NCBI RefSeq assembly: GCF_937129525.1 | Contig: NZ_CAKZNK010000033.1 | Span: forward strand, 1-47,321 | DNA from: an uncultured Chloroflexus sp. | GTDB taxonomy: Bacteria; Chloroflexota; Chloroflexia; Chloroflexales; Chloroflexaceae | Direction of reading: 5' to 3' | Length of the DNA stretch: 47,321 nucleotides | Shown here: positions 11,433-22,799 of the stretch, one piece after another | How positions within the stretch are numbered: position 1 is the stretch's first letter | How the letters are laid out: every line of letters begins with the position of its first letter | The notes under the pieces: generated by a model | What the model was told of the DNA's origin: nothing | What the model saw: only the letters and a program-made list of their open reading frames with translations | Databases searched by the model: none | Made by a program: the position numbers and the translations under genes

Positions 11433-12842
11433 TTGGAACTAAAGAACTATCTGCTCTTTGTCTGGCGGTGGGCATGGCTCATCATTATCTGTGGCTTGAT
11501 TGGCGCCGGAGTAGGTTATGCCTATTCGCAGACCCAACCCCGCTTATATGCGGCTTCAACGATGCTGATGGTGAATCAAGATCAGGGTAATTTTGCCCGA
11601 CCTTCACCAACATTTGACGATCTCCGCGCGCGGGAACGGTATTCCTTAACGGTGCGGCAATTGTTGTTGGTGCGTCCGGTACTTGAGCGTGCCGCCAGCA
11701 TGGTTGAAGGGGTCACTGCTGCACAACTGGCAGTTCGCGCCAGCACCGCCGATGTAGGCAAAACCGAACTGTTCCTGCTGACCGTGCAAGATACTGATCG
11801 ACAACGCGCAGTAGTGTTAGCCGATGCGATTGTCGCTTCATTTCAGGCGCTCGAACGCGATCTACTGGATAATCCCTACGCGCAAGACTCCAGTCTAATC
11901 GTAGTCGATCCGGCGTATGCCAAGCGGAATCCGGTTAGCCCTGATTATGCCCGCAATATTACGCTCAGTGTCTTTATCGCCATCCTGATCGCCCTGACCA
12001 TCGGGTTTCTGTACGACTACTTCAACACGCGCATCGGCGATGAAGGTGATCTGGATCGACGCGGTGGTGGGCGGCCATTGGTGGCAATCGGTAAGTTGAA
12101 AGGAGCATCGCCGGCTGCGCAGCTTGTGACGCTGAACGATCCAACTTCACCTGAAGCTGAAGCCTACCGGATGTTCCGCCTTCATCTTGACGCGCTGGCT
12201 GCCACCTCGCAACTGCAGTTGATTGCCGTGATCAGCGCAGCGGCACGAGAAGGGCGCAGCGTCACCGCCGCCAATCTGTCCGTTGCGCTGGCGCAGACCG
12301 GTCGCCGGGTCATCCTGGTTGATGCCAACCTGCGCAATCCCATTTTGCATACCTTTTTCAATCTACCCAATCAGGGCGGCCTCTCCAATCTGCTTAGCGG
12401 CACTGCGCAGGTGATCGAGCCGTTTCTGCGTGTGACCACTCAACCCGGCCTTTACCTCTTGACAGCAGGGAATGTAGCCGGTCTCCCATCCCAGCTTCTC
12501 GGCGGGTCAAACCTGGAAAAGGTGCTGACATCGTTGCGTCAGTATGCTGAAATCATCATCATCGACAGCGCGCCGTTGTTAAGTTTTGCCGATACAACTC
12601 TGCTGCTACGCGCGGTAGATACAACTCTGGCAGTAGTGCGATCCGGTCAAACCACCGAGAGCGAATTGCGTCAAATGATCGATCTGCTACGTCAGACTGA
12701 TATTCCGTGTATGGGCATTGCATTCAACGGTGTGAAGCGTCGGTGGCGCCGGTTTCCTCTCCTCGCGCCACAACGTTCACGACTGTCCACGCAGGCGCCG
12801 GTGGCGAATCGGAGTGAAATCGTCGGTGAAGTGGGAGATTGA
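11433..12842 (+). CDS. Wzz chain-length domain fused to a degenerate tyrosine-kinase-like ATPase domain
   Basis: A 469-residue protein. Residues 1-200 form a Wzz domain with two transmembrane helices, near 13-33 and 178-198. Residues about 230-440 resemble bacterial tyrosine kinases (CpsD/Wzc C-terminal domain). The start is TTG at 11433, right after CAGGAGGGG. In active kinases the Walker A reads GEGKST; here it is R272-E-G-R275-S-V277. The Walker A' reads D297-A-N299 instead of DAD, and Walker B keeps D378 in IIIIDSAP. No tyrosine-rich tail is present; the tail is Arg/Ser-rich. The protein probably still controls polymer chain length with the polymerase encoded at 17431, but catalysis by the ATPase domain is doubtful. 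Its stop is four bases before the next start. Confidence 0.85.
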   Translation: MELKNYLLFVWRWAWLIIICGLIGAGVGYAYSQTQPRLYAASTMLMVNQDQGNFARPSPTFDDLRARERYSLTVRQLLLVRPVLERAASMVEGVTAAQLAVRASTADVGKTELFLLTVQDTDRQRAVVLADAIVASFQALERDLLDNPYAQDSSLIVVDPAYAKRNPVSPDYARNITLSVFIAILIALTIGFLYDYFNTRIGDEGDLDRRGGGRPLVAIGKLKGASPAAQLVTLNDPTSPEAEAYRMFRLHLDALAATSQLQLIAVISAAAREGRSVTAANLSVALAQTGRRVILVDANLRNPILHTFFNLPNQGGLSNLLSGTAQVIEPFLRVTTQPGLYLLTAGNVAGLPSQLLGGSNLEKVLTSLRQYAEIIIIDSAPLLSFADTTLLLRAVDTTLAVVRSGQTTESELRQMIDLLRQTDIPCMGIAFNGVKRRWRRFPLLAPQRSRLSTQAPVANRSEIVGEVGD

Positions 12843-12846
12843 AGCT

Positions 12847-14370
12847 ATGCGACGTTACTGGTTAGCGCTCGTCGTTGTGATTTCCCTGCTGCTGACTGCG
12901 TGCAGCCAGCAAGCTGATCCCGAACCGAATCGCTCGCCCACAACGGCGCCGGCAGCAGCGCCCACGACAGCGCCGGCAGCAGCGCCCACGACAGCGCCGG
13001 CAATCGTAAACGGTACGCTCATTGCCAGTGGTCGTGTCCAACCGGTTACGGTGCTCGATCTAAGCTTCGTGAACGCCGGTTCAGTGGCTGAGGTGTTGGC
13101 GCAACCAGGCGATCGCGTGCGCGCCGGCGATATAATTGCCAGTCTCGACATTCGCGCCCTCGATCTGGCGGTAGCGGAAGCGCGAGTAGCTCTGGCAGAG
13201 GCGCGGGCCAACTATGAATTATTGCAAAGTGGCGCCACGCCCGAACAGATCGAGCAGGCCGAAGCCGAGATTGCCCGCGCGCGCGCGCGACTGGCCGATG
13301 GCCGCACTAATGTCACCCAGAGCGACATAGCGGCTGCTCAGGCCGAGTTGCGCGAGGCTCGCGCAGTACTCGAGCGCATACAAAAGGGGATCACACCTGA
13401 GGACCGCGCCCGCCTGGAGGCGTCAGTAGCCGAAGCGCGCGCCCGATTGCAGACCCGAATTAACAACCTGGCTGGCGAAAAGACCCAGCTCGAATCGCAG
13501 ATCGAGCGGTTGGCAAATGAGCTGCGCAATGCTCAGGATGATTACTCACGCGTCGCGTGGATGAATCAGCAGATCGTGGCCGGGGGTGGTCAATTGACCC
13601 AGGCTCAAATCGATAACGAAACGCGGTTGTTGCGCGCAGTAGAGAATGCTGAACGACGTTTGCAAGAGGCTCGCGTGGCGCTCGAGACGGTGCGTCAGAA
13701 TGAGTTCAGCGAGATTGCTGCCTACCGCGCCGAGGTTGATCAGGCTGAAGCTTTACTGGCCGAAGCCTTGCGTCCGCCGACGCCCGATCAGATTGCTGCG
13801 GCTGAGAAGCGAATTTTGCAGGCGGAAGCGCGATTAGCGCAATTGACGGTCAATCATCCCAATGAAGTAGCCGTCTACGAGGCCGAGTTGCGCAAGGCCG
13901 AAGCCGATCTGGCTCGCCTGACTGCGCCGCCGCTCAGTGCGCAGATTGCCCTCGCTCAAGCCCGGATCGAGCGCGCCGAGATTGAGTTGCGGAAGGTCGA
14001 GTTGAATCGCGAACGCTACCAGATTCGCGCGCCGATTGATGCCACAGTGGTGAGTGTCGTTGTGCAACCGGGTCAGACGGTTGATGCTAGCCAGCGCGTA
14101 CTCACTATCGCTACGCTTGACCAATGGCAGATTGTGGTACCTGAACTCAGTGAAATTCACGTCAGCCTGATCAAAGAAAACGATCCGGTGACGATCAGTT
14201 TCATTGCCTTGCCTGATGTGCGTCTCAGCGGCAGAGTGCGCTATATCGAACCAATTGGTCAGGAGACAGGGATCGGCACAACGTACACCGTGCGGATTGA
14301 GCCTGATAGTTGGGATCCACGACTGCGCTGGAACATGAATGCTCAGGTCGTCTTCTCGGCCAGCAATTAA
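12847..14370 (+). CDS. HlyD-like periplasmic adaptor lipoprotein
   Basis: The 507-residue protein has a lipoprotein signal peptide with lipobox LLTAC (C about residue 18), then a Thr/Ala/Pro linker made of a direct repeat. A biotinyl-lipoyl-like half follows (VNAGSVAEVLAQPGDRVRAGDIIASLD), then about 280 residues of Ala/Glu/Arg-rich coiled coil with several hairpins. The second half of the lipoyl domain (YQIRAPIDATVVSVVVQPGQTV) and a beta-barrel near 430-505 complete the HlyD pattern. Such adaptors bridge an inner-membrane pump to outer parts of the envelope. No pump or outer-membrane channel is encoded nearby, so a role in polymer export is only suggested by location. ATG 12847 follows GGGAG. 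Confidence 0.85.
   Translation: MRRYWLALVVVISLLLTACSQQADPEPNRSPTTAPAAAPTTAPAAAPTTAPAIVNGTLIASGRVQPVTVLDLSFVNAGSVAEVLAQPGDRVRAGDIIASLDIRALDLAVAEARVALAEARANYELLQSGATPEQIEQAEAEIARARARLADGRTNVTQSDIAAAQAELREARAVLERIQKGITPEDRARLEASVAEARARLQTRINNLAGEKTQLESQIERLANELRNAQDDYSRVAWMNQQIVAGGGQLTQAQIDNETRLLRAVENAERRLQEARVALETVRQNEFSEIAAYRAEVDQAEALLAEALRPPTPDQIAAAEKRILQAEARLAQLTVNHPNEVAVYEAELRKAEADLARLTAPPLSAQIALAQARIERAEIELRKVELNRERYQIRAPIDATVVSVVVQPGQTVDASQRVLTIATLDQWQIVVPELSEIHVSLIKENDPVTISFIALPDVRLSGRVRYIEPIGQETGIGTTYTVRIEPDSWDPRLRWNMNAQVVFSASN
12943..13002 (+). repeat. 24-base tandem repeat in the linker of the HlyD-like lipoprotein
   Basis: Two and a half copies of a 24-base unit (12943-12966, 12967-12990, partial 12991-13002) encode the repeated linker TAPAAAPT. 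The unit length is a multiple of three, so copy-number change would lengthen or shorten the linker without a frameshift. Confidence 0.85.
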
Positions 14371-14389
14371 CCATTGAGGAGGTGGCAGA

Positions 14390-16502
<2,113 letters not shown>

Positions 16503-16503
16503 T

Positions 16504-17418
16504 ATGGCAACGATCATCCAGGCTATGCCGACGCTAACCGATCTCCCTCCGCCACCGCCTGAGCGACGGGGATGGCCGTGGACGGAGGCGACGCCACCGG
16601 CTTCGCCGCTCATGACCGATGGCCGGCCATGGCTGCGCATCACGGTTGTGACCCCGTCGTATCAGCAGGATCAGTACCTCGAAGAGGCGATCCGTTCGGT
16701 GTTGTTGCAGGGTTACCCCAACCTTGAATACATCGTAATGGATGGCGGGAGTCGCGATGGCAGTGTCGAGATTATTCGTCGTTACGCGCCATGGTTGAGC
16801 TACTGGCAATCACAGCCTGATGGCGGTCAATCGGCGGCGCTGGCCGATGGCTTCGCGCTCGCTACCGGCGAGATCCTGGCCTGGATCAATTCTGATGATC
16901 GGTTGCAACCCGGAGCACTGCAACGGGTAGGTCGTTTCTTTGCCGAACGACCCTGGCTGGCCTTTGCCAGTGGCGATGTAAACTTCATCGATGCCAATGG
17001 TCAGATTATCTCACGGATCTTTGCTCTGCCGCCGAACGCAACGCTTACCGCTCTGCTCGGTGTGCATCGTTGGCCGCAGCAGGGATGTTTCTGGCGGCGT
17101 CACGTTTACGAACAGGTGGGTGGTGTTGATCGCAGTTTACGCTTCTGCATGGATCGCGATCTCTTCATTCGGCTGAGCGCCGCTGGCCCTGCCCGGCGGC
17201 TACCAGGGCCGCCGCTGGGTGATTTTCGGCTCCACGAAGAAGCCAAAACAGCCACCTGGCAGACGGTTTGGCAGCGTGAGCATGCTCTGTTGCAGCGCCG
17301 CTACCGACAACCATTGACGACTCATCAATACGCAGGTTTGCGCGTGCTCTGGTGGATTTGGCAGAAGCATGCCAGCCTGCGCAACCGGCTTCATCGCGCT
17401 TATGGTTTTGAATTCTAG
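16504..17418 (+). CDS. Glycosyltransferase family 2
   Basis: A 304-residue protein with a Pro-rich N-terminus of about 40 residues, then ITVVTPSYQQDQYLEEAI, YIVMDGGSRDGS, and the donor/metal motif WINSDDRL near residue 134. The N-terminal extension is unusual in length for the family and is not predicted to be a membrane segment. ATG 16504 overlaps nothing: the previous stop ends at 16502, and AGGCAGG in the end of that gene is the ribosome site. Donor and acceptor are unknown. Confidence 0.85.
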   Translation: MATIIQAMPTLTDLPPPPPERRGWPWTEATPPASPLMTDGRPWLRITVVTPSYQQDQYLEEAIRSVLLQGYPNLEYIVMDGGSRDGSVEIIRRYAPWLSYWQSQPDGGQSAALADGFALATGEILAWINSDDRLQPGALQRVGRFFAERPWLAFASGDVNFIDANGQIISRIFALPPNATLTALLGVHRWPQQGCFWRRHVYEQVGGVDRSLRFCMDRDLFIRLSAAGPARRLPGPPLGDFRLHEEAKTATWQTVWQREHALLQRRYRQPLTTHQYAGLRVLWWIWQKHASLRNRLHRAYGFEF

Positions 17419-17430
17419 TAAGGCGATGCG

Positions 17431-18786
17431 ATGATTGTTACCGGCCCAATCATTCTGAACCCACTTGAGCTGGCATTGCTGGGCCTGATCGGCCTGTATG
17501 CAGTATGGCGCGGACGGCCTGAGATTGTGTTGGCGATCTACTTGTCGGTTTCGCTCTGGACGCGCACTGTGTTCGTGGGGCCGCTCGCTGCGACCTGGCC
17601 GTTGCTGGCAACCATCGTGCTGGCGCTAATCCGCTATCTGCACGTTGCGCGACCCTGGTCGTTATTACCCAACCGGCTCGATCTGACGACCCGTCAGATC
17701 TTCCCAACCGGTGATACGTGGATCGTACCCTGGATGGGTTTGTGGTGGGCCTGGGCGCTCTGTGTGCTTCTCCAGTTCGATCTGCGCGACAAGATGTCGA
17801 TCCTGCGCCCGGTGATCCTCTACATTATCGTTGGTTCCCTGGTCGCTTTGATGACAATCCGCGATGCCAGCGCTGCCCGTCGGTTTGCAATCGCCTATCT
17901 TCTAACCAGCGCATATGGTCTCTATGCGGCGCTGCGCTTCATCGAGGTTCCACTAAGCTACCTGTTGAGCGATCCCGGTCTCTCGTCGCTGCCCTACCGA
18001 AACCTTGGCATTCGCGAATACAACTACTTCTCCCACCACCTCAGCATCGCTTTCGTGCTTGGACTTGGCTTATTTCTGCAGGCTCGTCATCTATGGTCGA
18101 TGATGTTGTTTGCGGCAGTTGCCTTCTGGTGTGGCTATGGCGTCTTCCTCACCGGGGCACGTCAGTCACTGAGTGGCGCAGGGGTAGCGGCTGCTCTCAT
18201 CTTTGTCTGGGCGCTCAGCCGGCAGGGAAGCAAGCCCTGGCGGGTACCGCTGATAATAGCCGCTATCGTGATGGCAGTGGTACTGATTTATCAAGTTGCT
18301 CCACATCTCGTAGTGCGCGAAGGCGAGAGTGGTCTGGAAGAGTCCTTCAACATCTTCGAGGATCGTGGCGGCTTGTGGGAAATCGGCTGGAATTACTTCC
18401 TGGCATCGCCAGTATGGGGTTGGGGTTTCGAGCAGAAGCTCTGGTCGCATAACCTGTTTATCGGTACGCTGGCCGATCAGGGTCTGGTTGGCATGGTGTT
18501 CTTCCTGGGCTATCTGATCTGGGCGCTGCGTCGATTGCCGGTGGTCTGGGCGCAAACCCCCGATGATGACCGCGCTGTCTGGCGGATCGTCTTCTTCGCC
18601 ATCTTCGTATTTGCCCTGGTGCATGGACAGGCTTCAGGGAATACGATGATCACGGCTCATCTGCACTGGTCGCTGTGGGCAGTCTGGGCGTTGGGTAGTG
18701 GTGTGGTGGTAGAGACGATGCCGAAGCCATTACCGATGCCGCCGCGCGCGCGTTTGCGACCGGCGCAGGCAGGAGGCACGGTATGA
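17431..18786 (+). CDS. Wzy/WaaL-like O-antigen polymerase or ligase (multi-pass membrane protein)
   Basis: A 451-residue protein with about ten to twelve hydrophobic segments. The family-typical large extracytoplasmic loop sits near residues 270-350 and includes GWNYFLASPVWGWGFEQKLW followed by SHNLFIGTLADQGLVG, the pattern of the Wzy_C/O-antigen ligase domain. It should join lipid-linked repeat units into chains or transfer them to an acceptor at the outer face of the membrane. It is the only polymerase candidate in the locus and pairs logically with the Wzz-like protein at 11433. The stop overlaps the start of the next gene by four bases (ATGA), so the two are translationally coupled. Confidence 0.8.
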   Translation: MIVTGPIILNPLELALLGLIGLYAVWRGRPEIVLAIYLSVSLWTRTVFVGPLAATWPLLATIVLALIRYLHVARPWSLLPNRLDLTTRQIFPTGDTWIVPWMGLWWAWALCVLLQFDLRDKMSILRPVILYIIVGSLVALMTIRDASAARRFAIAYLLTSAYGLYAALRFIEVPLSYLLSDPGLSSLPYRNLGIREYNYFSHHLSIAFVLGLGLFLQARHLWSMMLFAAVAFWCGYGVFLTGARQSLSGAGVAAALIFVWALSRQGSKPWRVPLIIAAIVMAVVLIYQVAPHLVVREGESGLEESFNIFEDRGGLWEIGWNYFLASPVWGWGFEQKLWSHNLFIGTLADQGLVGMVFFLGYLIWALRRLPVVWAQTPDDDRAVWRIVFFAIFVFALVHGQASGNTMITAHLHWSLWAVWALGSGVVVETMPKPLPMPPRARLRPAQAGGTV

Positions 18787-19976
18787 GCGGCCAACCTCGA
18801 ATTACCTTCGGAATGATTGTGCTGAATGGCGAACCATTTCTGCGCTATAACCTGCGCGCGATCTACCCTTTCGCTCACCAGATTATCGTTGCTGAAGGCG
18901 CCAGTCCCCGCGCCGCCCATGCCGCCACAGCAGACGGTCATTCAATTGATGGCACCCTGGAGGCACTCTACCGCTTCAAGGCGGAAGAAGATCCCGACGA
19001 TAAGCTGATCATCGTCACTGCCGAGATGTGTGGTCACGCCAATGGCTTCTGGCCGGGTGAGAAAGATGAACAGAGCCGCGCCTATGCTGGGCGCGCGACC
19101 GGTGATTGGCTGTGGCAGATCGATGTCGATGAGTTTTACCACCCGGCTGACATGGCGCGTGTTGTGACGTTTTTGCAACAGCATCCCGATACCACCTGTC
19201 TCTGTTTTCGCGCTTATCATTTCTGGGGCGGATTTGATTACCTGGTCGATGGTGGCTTGTTCTGGCATCGCCAGTATCAAGGGGAACCATGGGGGCGTTA
19301 TCGCCGCGTCTTGCGCTGGCAGCCTGGGTTTCGTTACGATACCCATCGTCCGCCAACGATAGTTGATCAACAGGGGCGCGACATCACGCGCCGCCGTATG
19401 CGATACGCCGATGCATTCGGCGTCTGGATGTATCACTACTACATGGTCTTTCCCCATCAGTTCACTCGCAAAGGCGCGTACTACCAAAACCAGCCCTGGG
19501 AACGTGAACGCGGTCGTTTGCAGAAGAATCTCGATCTGCTGAGTGAAGTGCATCCAGGCAATGGCCTGCGGATCATGGATCAGTATGGCACGCAAAACTG
19601 GTTGACCCGCTTTACCGGTCATCATCCACCGGCAATTGAAGCGTTGCGCGCCGATATTGCTGCCGGAAAGGTACAGGTGGAGCTGCGTCGCACTGATGAC
19701 ATCGAGCGTCTGTTGGCCGATCCGCGTTATGCCCGGATGGTGCAGGTGGCCTGCCGACGTGAACGCCTGCGCGCCTGGCGCAACCACCTGATCTACCTGA
19801 TCTGGTGGCGACCGCGAAGTCGCCTGATTCAATTCCTGCGTGAGCAGGTGCCGCCGGCCCTGGTGCAGCGGTTACCTGCCACAATGCAGCGCAAGTTCAT
19901 TCCTGAGCATCGCCGGCGTTATCAAGAGCAACTGACCCGCTATCAGCGTTCCATCGGTTCGGGAGATGCTACATGA
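18783..19976 (+). CDS. Glycosyltransferase-like protein (GT-A type, distant GT2)
   Basis: A 397-residue protein. ITFGMIVLNGEPFLRYNL at the N-terminus and WLWQIDVDEFYHPADM near residue 110 (DVDE as likely metal motif) suggest a GT-A glycosyltransferase of a divergent subgroup. The C-terminal 150 residues are rich in Arg and aromatic residues and may bind membrane lipid or a sugar phosphate. It overlaps its neighbours on both sides by ATGA, within a coupled chain of five genes from 17431 to 21933. I cannot name the donor. Confidence 0.7.
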   Translation: MSGQPRITFGMIVLNGEPFLRYNLRAIYPFAHQIIVAEGASPRAAHAATADGHSIDGTLEALYRFKAEEDPDDKLIIVTAEMCGHANGFWPGEKDEQSRAYAGRATGDWLWQIDVDEFYHPADMARVVTFLQQHPDTTCLCFRAYHFWGGFDYLVDGGLFWHRQYQGEPWGRYRRVLRWQPGFRYDTHRPPTIVDQQGRDITRRRMRYADAFGVWMYHYYMVFPHQFTRKGAYYQNQPWERERGRLQKNLDLLSEVHPGNGLRIMDQYGTQNWLTRFTGHHPPAIEALRADIAAGKVQVELRRTDDIERLLADPRYARMVQVACRRERLRAWRNHLIYLIWWRPRSRLIQFLREQVPPALVQRLPATMQRKFIPEHRRRYQEQLTRYQRSIGSGDAT

Positions 19977-20785
19977 GCCAGCCTCTCTTCAGTGTAATCA
20001 CGATTACGCTCAACAGCGCAGCCGATGCTGAACAGACGGCGCGCAGCGTGTTGGAGCAAAACTTTACCGATGTTGAATATCTGGTGAAAGATGGTGTTTC
20101 GACCGATGGCACGATTGAGCGGTTGCAGGCCCTTGGCGTGCGCGTCATCGTATCGCCTGATACCGGGATCTACGATGCCATGAATCAGGGCATTGCTCAT
20201 TCGCGTGGTCGCTATCTCTGCTTCCTCAACGCCGGTGATCGTTTTGCCGGGCCAGATGTACTCGCTACCGTCGCCGAAGCGCTGACACGGAGCGGCAACC
20301 CCGACTTTCTCTATGGCGATGTGCGCTCGTTTGTCAACCATCCTCATCTTGGCATCGGTCGCGCCGGTGAGGGACGCCTGATTCGTTACCCCGACCGACT
20401 CACTCGCTTCTGGCTCTACCGCAAGATGATCTGTCAACAGGTCTGGTTTGTGCGGCGCGAAATCTACCTCGACCGCCCCTTCGCGACCGACTACCGTATT
20501 CTGGCCGATTACGCTTACCTGCTCGATATGGTGTTGCGTCGGCGGGTCCGTTACTATCACCTGGCGAAGGAAGTGGCTATTTTCGATGGCGGCGGGGTGA
20601 GCACCAAGGCTTCACCGCGCCGAGACGCCGAGCGCGCTCGCGCTTTGGCAACAGTCTATGCGCCGTGGGAAAGGCGCCTGTACGAAACGGTCTTTGGGGG
20701 CATGCGATGGCTCAACCGCACTCTTTTCTACCCGATGATTCCGCTGTTACCCGAACGATGGCGCGCCCGGCTAAGCGGCCTTTGA
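19973..20785 (+). CDS. Glycosyltransferase family 2 (WcaE-like)
   Basis: A 270-residue protein with FSVITITLNSAADAEQTARS, YLVKDGVSTDGT, SPDTGIYDAMNQGI and FLNAGDRF. The DGVSTDGT and GIYDAMNQGI pair is typical of small colanic-acid-type transferases such as WcaE. It overlaps the previous stop by four bases. The next gene probably starts at 20785, sharing the last base of this stop (TGATG). Confidence 0.85.
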   Translation: MSQPLFSVITITLNSAADAEQTARSVLEQNFTDVEYLVKDGVSTDGTIERLQALGVRVIVSPDTGIYDAMNQGIAHSRGRYLCFLNAGDRFAGPDVLATVAEALTRSGNPDFLYGDVRSFVNHPHLGIGRAGEGRLIRYPDRLTRFWLYRKMICQQVWFVRREIYLDRPFATDYRILADYAYLLDMVLRRRVRYYHLAKEVAIFDGGGVSTKASPRRDAERARALATVYAPWERRLYETVFGGMRWLNRTLFYPMIPLLPERWRARLSGL

Positions 20786-21933
20786 TGGCTGCTCGCCGGG
20801 TTGTGCATATTTCAACAGTTCACCAGCCATTTGACCAGCGTATCTTCTACCGCGAGTGCGCCACTCTGGCTGCGGCTGGTTACGAGACGCATTTACTGGC
20901 GCCATTGCCGGTGAAGCAGCTTAAACGGCAAGAAGTGCAGATTCACAGTGTCGGAATCCCGTCGGTTCAGCGATTGAGATTGGCAATCGGTCAGCGCTGG
21001 CAACGAATGCAACGCGCGGCAATGCTGGCCCGCCGTTTGCAGGCCGATCTCTACCATCTGCACGATCCCGAATTGATCCCGCTTGGACTATGGCTCAAGG
21101 CGACCACCCGGGCGCGGGTTGTGTTTGATTGCCACGAAAACAACACTGCCTACATCCGGCAAAAACGTCATCTGCATCCGTTCGCGCGCGCCGGTCTGGA
21201 ATCAGGGATGACGATGCTGGAATACCGGGCAGCGCGTTCGTTTGACGCGATCATCACCGCCGATCGCGGCGTGGCCGATCTCTATATGCACCGGTTCAAG
21301 GCCCGTCGGGTGATAACCATTCACAATTTTCCTCAGCTCGAACTGTTCCTGAATCAGCCGCCACCATCTGACGATGCGCCGTTCGATCTGGTTTATCACG
21401 GGACGATTCCGCGCTACCATCTGGAAGTGACCTTTGCCGTTGCCGAAGCATTGCGCCGTCGCGGTCGGCGGGCGCGCTGGCTCTTCTTCGGCAAATGTCC
21501 TGAAGCGGCGTGGGCGCAGGCTGAGCTGGCGCGGCGCGACTTGCAGGCCGATATTGTGCTTGACCCGACCATGATCCCGCACGATCAGGTTGCAGCGCGG
21601 GTGCGGCAGGCCCGGATTGGATTTATTCCGTTGCCTGATTTGCCCAAGTTTCAGCACAATATTCCTACCAAGTTGTTTGAATTCATGGCGCTCGGTATGC
21701 CGGTTGTGCTGAGCGATTTGCCGCCGAGTCGCCCATTTGTTGGCGATGGTCGCTGCGCCTTGATGGTTGCGCCTGACGATAGTGAAGCTTACGCAGAAGC
21801 GATTCTCCGCTTGCTCGACGATCCGGCGTTGCGCCGGGCAATGGGTGAAGAGGGGCGCGCGCGTGTGATTAATGAATTTAACTGGCAGCGCGAAGCGCAG
21901 CATCTCCTGGCTCTGTATTCAGAATTGCTATGA
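20785..21933 (+). CDS. Glycosyltransferase family 4 (GT-B)
   Basis: A 382-residue GT-B protein beginning MAARRVVHISTVHQPFDQRI. The donor half includes FDLVYHGTIPRYHLEV, IGFIPLPDLPKFQHNIPTK and LFEFMALGMPVV, where the FEFMA stretch holds the conserved glutamate. The start at 20785 shares a TGATG with the preceding stop; an in-frame ATG at 20755 would add ten residues. The stop overlaps the next start by ATGA. Donor and acceptor are unknown. Confidence 0.85.
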   Translation: MAARRVVHISTVHQPFDQRIFYRECATLAAAGYETHLLAPLPVKQLKRQEVQIHSVGIPSVQRLRLAIGQRWQRMQRAAMLARRLQADLYHLHDPELIPLGLWLKATTRARVVFDCHENNTAYIRQKRHLHPFARAGLESGMTMLEYRAARSFDAIITADRGVADLYMHRFKARRVITIHNFPQLELFLNQPPPSDDAPFDLVYHGTIPRYHLEVTFAVAEALRRRGRRARWLFFGKCPEAAWAQAELARRDLQADIVLDPTMIPHDQVAARVRQARIGFIPLPDLPKFQHNIPTKLFEFMALGMPVVLSDLPPSRPFVGDGRCALMVAPDDSEAYAEAILRLLDDPALRRAMGEEGRARVINEFNWQREAQHLLALYSELL

Positions 21934-22799
21934 ACCACAACGGCATGACTCATCAACTTATCATTACCGCCGACGACTACGGTATGTGCCCGGAAGTGAA
22001 TCGGGCAATTGAAGAGTGTCTGGCTGCCGGAGCATTGCGCGCGACATGCGTCATGACCAATATGACCGATTATGCCGATGCTGCGCAGCTTCGTTGGCAT
22101 GTTCCGCAAGCCTCAATTGGGATTCACTGGACGCTGACGCTTGGCGTGCCGGCGGCAGCGCCGACGCAGGTCCCCGATCTGCTGGCTGCGAATGGACAGT
22201 TCTGGCCGGCGCCAGAATTTCGGCGGCGCTGGCTGGCGCGGCGAATTGCGCCCGAACAAGTGCGCACCGAATTGCAGGTCCAGTACGAACGGTTTGTGGC
22301 CGTGGCCGGTCAGCCCGATTTCTGGAACACGCATCAGAATGTCCACGTCTTGCCCGGCCTCTTTCCACTGGTGGTGGAAGTAGCGCGCCAGCTCGGTATC
22401 CCGGCAATGCGTTCACATCGGCGTATTACCGCGCCACGCCACGGCTCGCCGCTCCGTTATCATTTGACCCATCCGATCTACTGGCTGAAAGGGCAGATCA
22501 TTGCGCGCTGGGTTGCAACGGCAGCCCAACAGGGAATGCGCATGCCGGCTGGCGTGGTCAGCACACCCGGATATGGGCCGGGCAAGGCGGCGATTGACCG
22601 GATCATTCCGCGAGTGCCATGGCCGCCTGCAAACCCGGTCGAACTGGTTATCCACCCGGCAACGCGAGTGCTGCCGGAACTGTTTGGCGGTCTGACCGAG
22701 TCCCGTCTGCGCGAATACGAGGTCTTTCGCGATCCGACGCTGGTCGAACGGCTAGCCGTCTCTGGCGTGCAGGTAGTAGGCTTTGAGGTACTGCGATGA
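21930..22799 (+). CDS. YdjC/ChbG-family carbohydrate deacetylase
   Basis: A 289-residue protein with the family N-terminus LIITADDYGMC (metal-binding D15-D16), GIHWTLTLG with a metal histidine, and FWNTHQNVHVLPGL with the second His pair. YdjC/ChbG proteins are divalent-metal deacetylases acting on N-acetyl groups of small sugars or lipid-linked sugars; HpnK is a relative. Here it probably edits an amino sugar in the polymer building block. Both ends overlap neighbours by ATGA. It differs from the CE4 deacetylase at 4865 in fold and motifs. Confidence 0.85.
   Translation: MNHNGMTHQLIITADDYGMCPEVNRAIEECLAAGALRATCVMTNMTDYADAAQLRWHVPQASIGIHWTLTLGVPAAAPTQVPDLLAANGQFWPAPEFRRRWLARRIAPEQVRTELQVQYERFVAVAGQPDFWNTHQNVHVLPGLFPLVVEVARQLGIPAMRSHRRITAPRHGSPLRYHLTHPIYWLKGQIIARWVATAAQQGMRMPAGVVSTPGYGPGKAAIDRIIPRVPWPPANPVELVIHPATRVLPELFGGLTESRLREYEVFRDPTLVERLAVSGVQVVGFEVLR

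Noticed and set aside
18942-19832. Long minus-strand open frame opposite the GT-like gene
   Set aside because: No family pattern, and the plus-strand gene is tied to both neighbours by ATGA overlaps.
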